From Microtetraspora fusca (GTDB lineage: Bacteria; Actinomycetota; Actinomycetes; Streptosporangiales; Streptosporangiaceae), in the NCBI RefSeq assembly GCF_001570365.1, contig NZ_BBYK01000050.1, positions 149,724 through 210,439 of the forward strand: a stretch of DNA of 60,716 nucleotides, given 5' to 3'. The translations under genes and the position numbers were made by a program. The notes under the pieces are model-generated. The model searched no databases. It had not been told where the DNA came from and saw only the letters and a list, made by a program, of their open reading frames with translations. Positions 59,484 through 60,716 of the stretch are shown piece after piece (within the stretch, counting starts at the first letter, position 1; every line of letters starts with the position of its first letter).

Positions 59484-59897
59484 CTAAGTGAACAAGCCCG
59501 GCTCGGTCTCGACGAGGATGCCGCGGCTGACCAGGCGTTTGAGCTTGGAGCGGATGTTCTCGGTGTTCTTCGACACGATGGGCAGGTCCAGGGCCTGACA
59601 CAGGTCGCGAGCGCGCAAAGGTCGGTCGACGTCGGCGAAGACGGTCAGAATCTGCTGGTAGGCGGGATGGCCGGGCAGCGCGGGAGGTGGTGCGGCCGGC
59701 TCGGTGTCGTCTTCGCTGGCGAGCAAGACGAGGGTCTTGCGGGTGATCTGCAGGTGATCGATCGCCTCGTCGAGTTCGTGCAGCCTCGCGGTGAGCTCGT
59801 CAATCCGGGCGCGTGTCTGTTCGGCCTCGCAGGTCAGGGCAGCTTCGCGCGCGTCGATCTTGTCCAGCAGCGGTCTGCTCGCCTCGTGGCCGGTCAT
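59484..59897 (-). CDS. IS-borne coiled-coil/winged-helix accessory protein
   Basis: A 137-residue protein: coiled coil at about 10-60 (ALTCEAEQTRARIDELTARLHELDEAIDHL) and a winged-helix-like C-terminal half (YQQILTVFADVDRPLRARDLCQALDLP, NIRSKLKRLVSRGILVETEPGLF). ATG 59897 overlaps the stop of the transposase frame (ATGA), so it is translated with it and belongs to the IS. It may bind DNA or regulate transposition. No experimental family known to me. Confidence 0.65.
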   Translation of the reverse strand: MTGHEASRPLLDKIDAREAALTCEAEQTRARIDELTARLHELDEAIDHLQITRKTLVLLASEDDTEPAAPPPALPGHPAYQQILTVFADVDRPLRARDLCQALDLPIVSKNTENIRSKLKRLVSRGILVETEPGLFT

Positions 59898-60423
59898 GCG
59901 CCGCGCCAGGAGGTGCTGGAGGTGCCGGTCAACCGGCGGGCCATCACGTCGCTCATCGCCCAGTACACACGCGATTCGGAGCTGGCGGGGCAGTGTTCGT
60001 AGTCGCGGACCAGCCGGCGGTGCAGGGCGAGGATGCCGTAGGTCTGTTCCACCACCCACCGCTTGGGCTGGGGGACGAACCCCTTGTCCGCGGGGTTTCG
60101 TTCGACGATCTCCACGGCGATGCCGAGCGTGGCGCCGTGGGTGACGACGGCGTTCTTGAAACCCTGGTCGACCAGCGCCGTACGCACGCTGCCGGGCGGT
60201 GTGGCGGCGGCGACCCGGTCCAGCAGGGCGATCCCGGCGGTGTTCTCGTGCGCTGAGGCTGCCAGCGCCACCACCGCGATGACCAGGCCCAGCACATCCA
60301 CGGCCAGGCCGCGCTTGCGCCCGGGCACTTTCTTACCCGCGTCCCGGCCCGTCGTTTCCGACGGCACCTCGGCCGCCGCGTGCACGCTTTGGGTGTCCAG
60401 CATCACCAGGCTCGGGTCGGCTA
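59894..60423 (-). pseudogene. IS5-family transposase, 5' end cut by another IS
   Basis: The last 175 or so residues of an IS1381-like IS5 transposase: VMLDTQSVHAAAEVPSETTG, GRKRGLAVDVLGLVIAVVAL, KRWVVEQTYGILALHRRLVRDYE and ending MARRLTGTSSTSWRGA. The first catalytic Asp is retained (LDTQS) but the N-terminal part is cut off at 60423, where a different IS begins. Related to the remnant at 1495-1829. Confidence 0.85.
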
Positions 60424-60716
60424 GGGCCTGTATCGAAGTCGGTCAGAGCCATTCGTTGATCGCGGCGATGAGGATAGTGGCTTCGTAGCGCACGGCGAGT
60501 TTGTCGTATCGCGTGGCGACAGCGCGGTGGCGTTTGAGCCGGTTGATGCCACATTCGACAGCGTGGCGCCGCTTGTAGATCTCAGGGGCGAAGGCGGGTG
60601 GTCGGCCGCCCTTGGACCCTTTGGCACGGCGGCTGGCGTCCTGGTCGGCCTTGCTCGGGATGGTGGCTTTGATGCCGCGCCGTCGCAGGTAGGCGCGGTT
60701 GGCCATGGATGTGTAA
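60424..60716 (-). mobile_element. IS5/IS427-type element, 3' end, continues past window
   Basis: Starts with the terminal repeat gggcctgtatcgaag at 60424, similar to that of the IS at 57399. The transposase C-terminal part (60443 to the window end) reads [40 protein letters not shown] and [20 protein letters not shown]. The frame is open to the window edge, so the gene is partial here. It has inserted into the transposase at 59894-60423. Confidence 0.85.

Overview
This is a high-GC chromosomal segment with GTG and TTG starts, strong purine-rich ribosome binding sites, mycothiol-type aromatic catabolism and DUF397, XRE and DUF5990 families. Together these point to an actinomycete, most likely Streptosporangiales or a relative such as Nonomuraea, Actinomadura or Streptosporangium. 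That placement is an inference from gene content, not a taxonomic search. The window mixes compact catabolic and regulatory operons with a large amount of mobile-element debris.

Layout. 0-4.6 kb: a NUDIX hydrolase, a truncated XRE regulator cut by an IS5-family remnant, an aminoglycoside-phosphotransferase-fold kinase, a cold-shock-like protein and an alpha/beta hydrolase. 4.8-9.7 kb: a complete gentisate-pathway operon (FAD hydroxylase, maleylpyruvate isomerase, fumarylpyruvate hydrolase, gentisate 1,2-dioxygenase) divergent from an IclR regulator. 10-14 kb: aldo/keto reductase, SRPBCC protein, then an MFS exporter and soxR behind a near-perfect SoxR box. 14-24.9 kb: an NBR1-Ig-like membrane protein, an orphan cytochrome oxidase subunit I, a sugar O-acetyltransferase, an ArsR-SRPBCC fusion, a large secreted vWFA protein, a glycosyltransferase, and relics of arsenic and mercury resistance, including an intact MerR-type operator. 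25-34 kb: MarR plus tandem cupins, a GH2 glycosidase with a LacI regulator, a GlxA-like regulator divergent from a dienelactone hydrolase, MerR, and a class IV aminotransferase. 34.3-42.8 kb: a tightly packed operon with IclR, an NMT1-type ABC importer, an IlvD/Edd dehydratase, an FAD oxidoreductase and both subunits of an aconitase X enzyme. I consider this the best candidate for an undescribed pathway. 43-46.6 kb: a split S74 chaperone-domain protein, an amidase, a TnpB relic and a DUF5946 protein.

47.0-57.3 kb is bounded by two 74-bp direct repeats that match the 3' half of a selenocysteine tRNA (anticodon TCA). They look like attachment-site scars of elements that integrated in tandem at selC. 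Inside lie integrase tails, three copies of a phage terminase 3' end, small secreted proteins, a LysR regulator, and an operon of an NTF2-like protein, YceI and a ferredoxin-reductase-like flavoprotein. 57.4-60.7 kb is IS-rich: one near-complete IS5-family element, an NTF2-like gene, and one IS nested inside another.

Regulatory inferences include a SoxR-controlled exporter, a LysR promoter sequence found both at the intact lysR and at a truncated lysR start facing the NTF2-like operon, paired operator palindromes 21 bp apart in front of two divergent gene pairs, and a probable leaderless ArsR-type transcript. No CRISPR array, rRNA gene or complete tRNA gene was seen.
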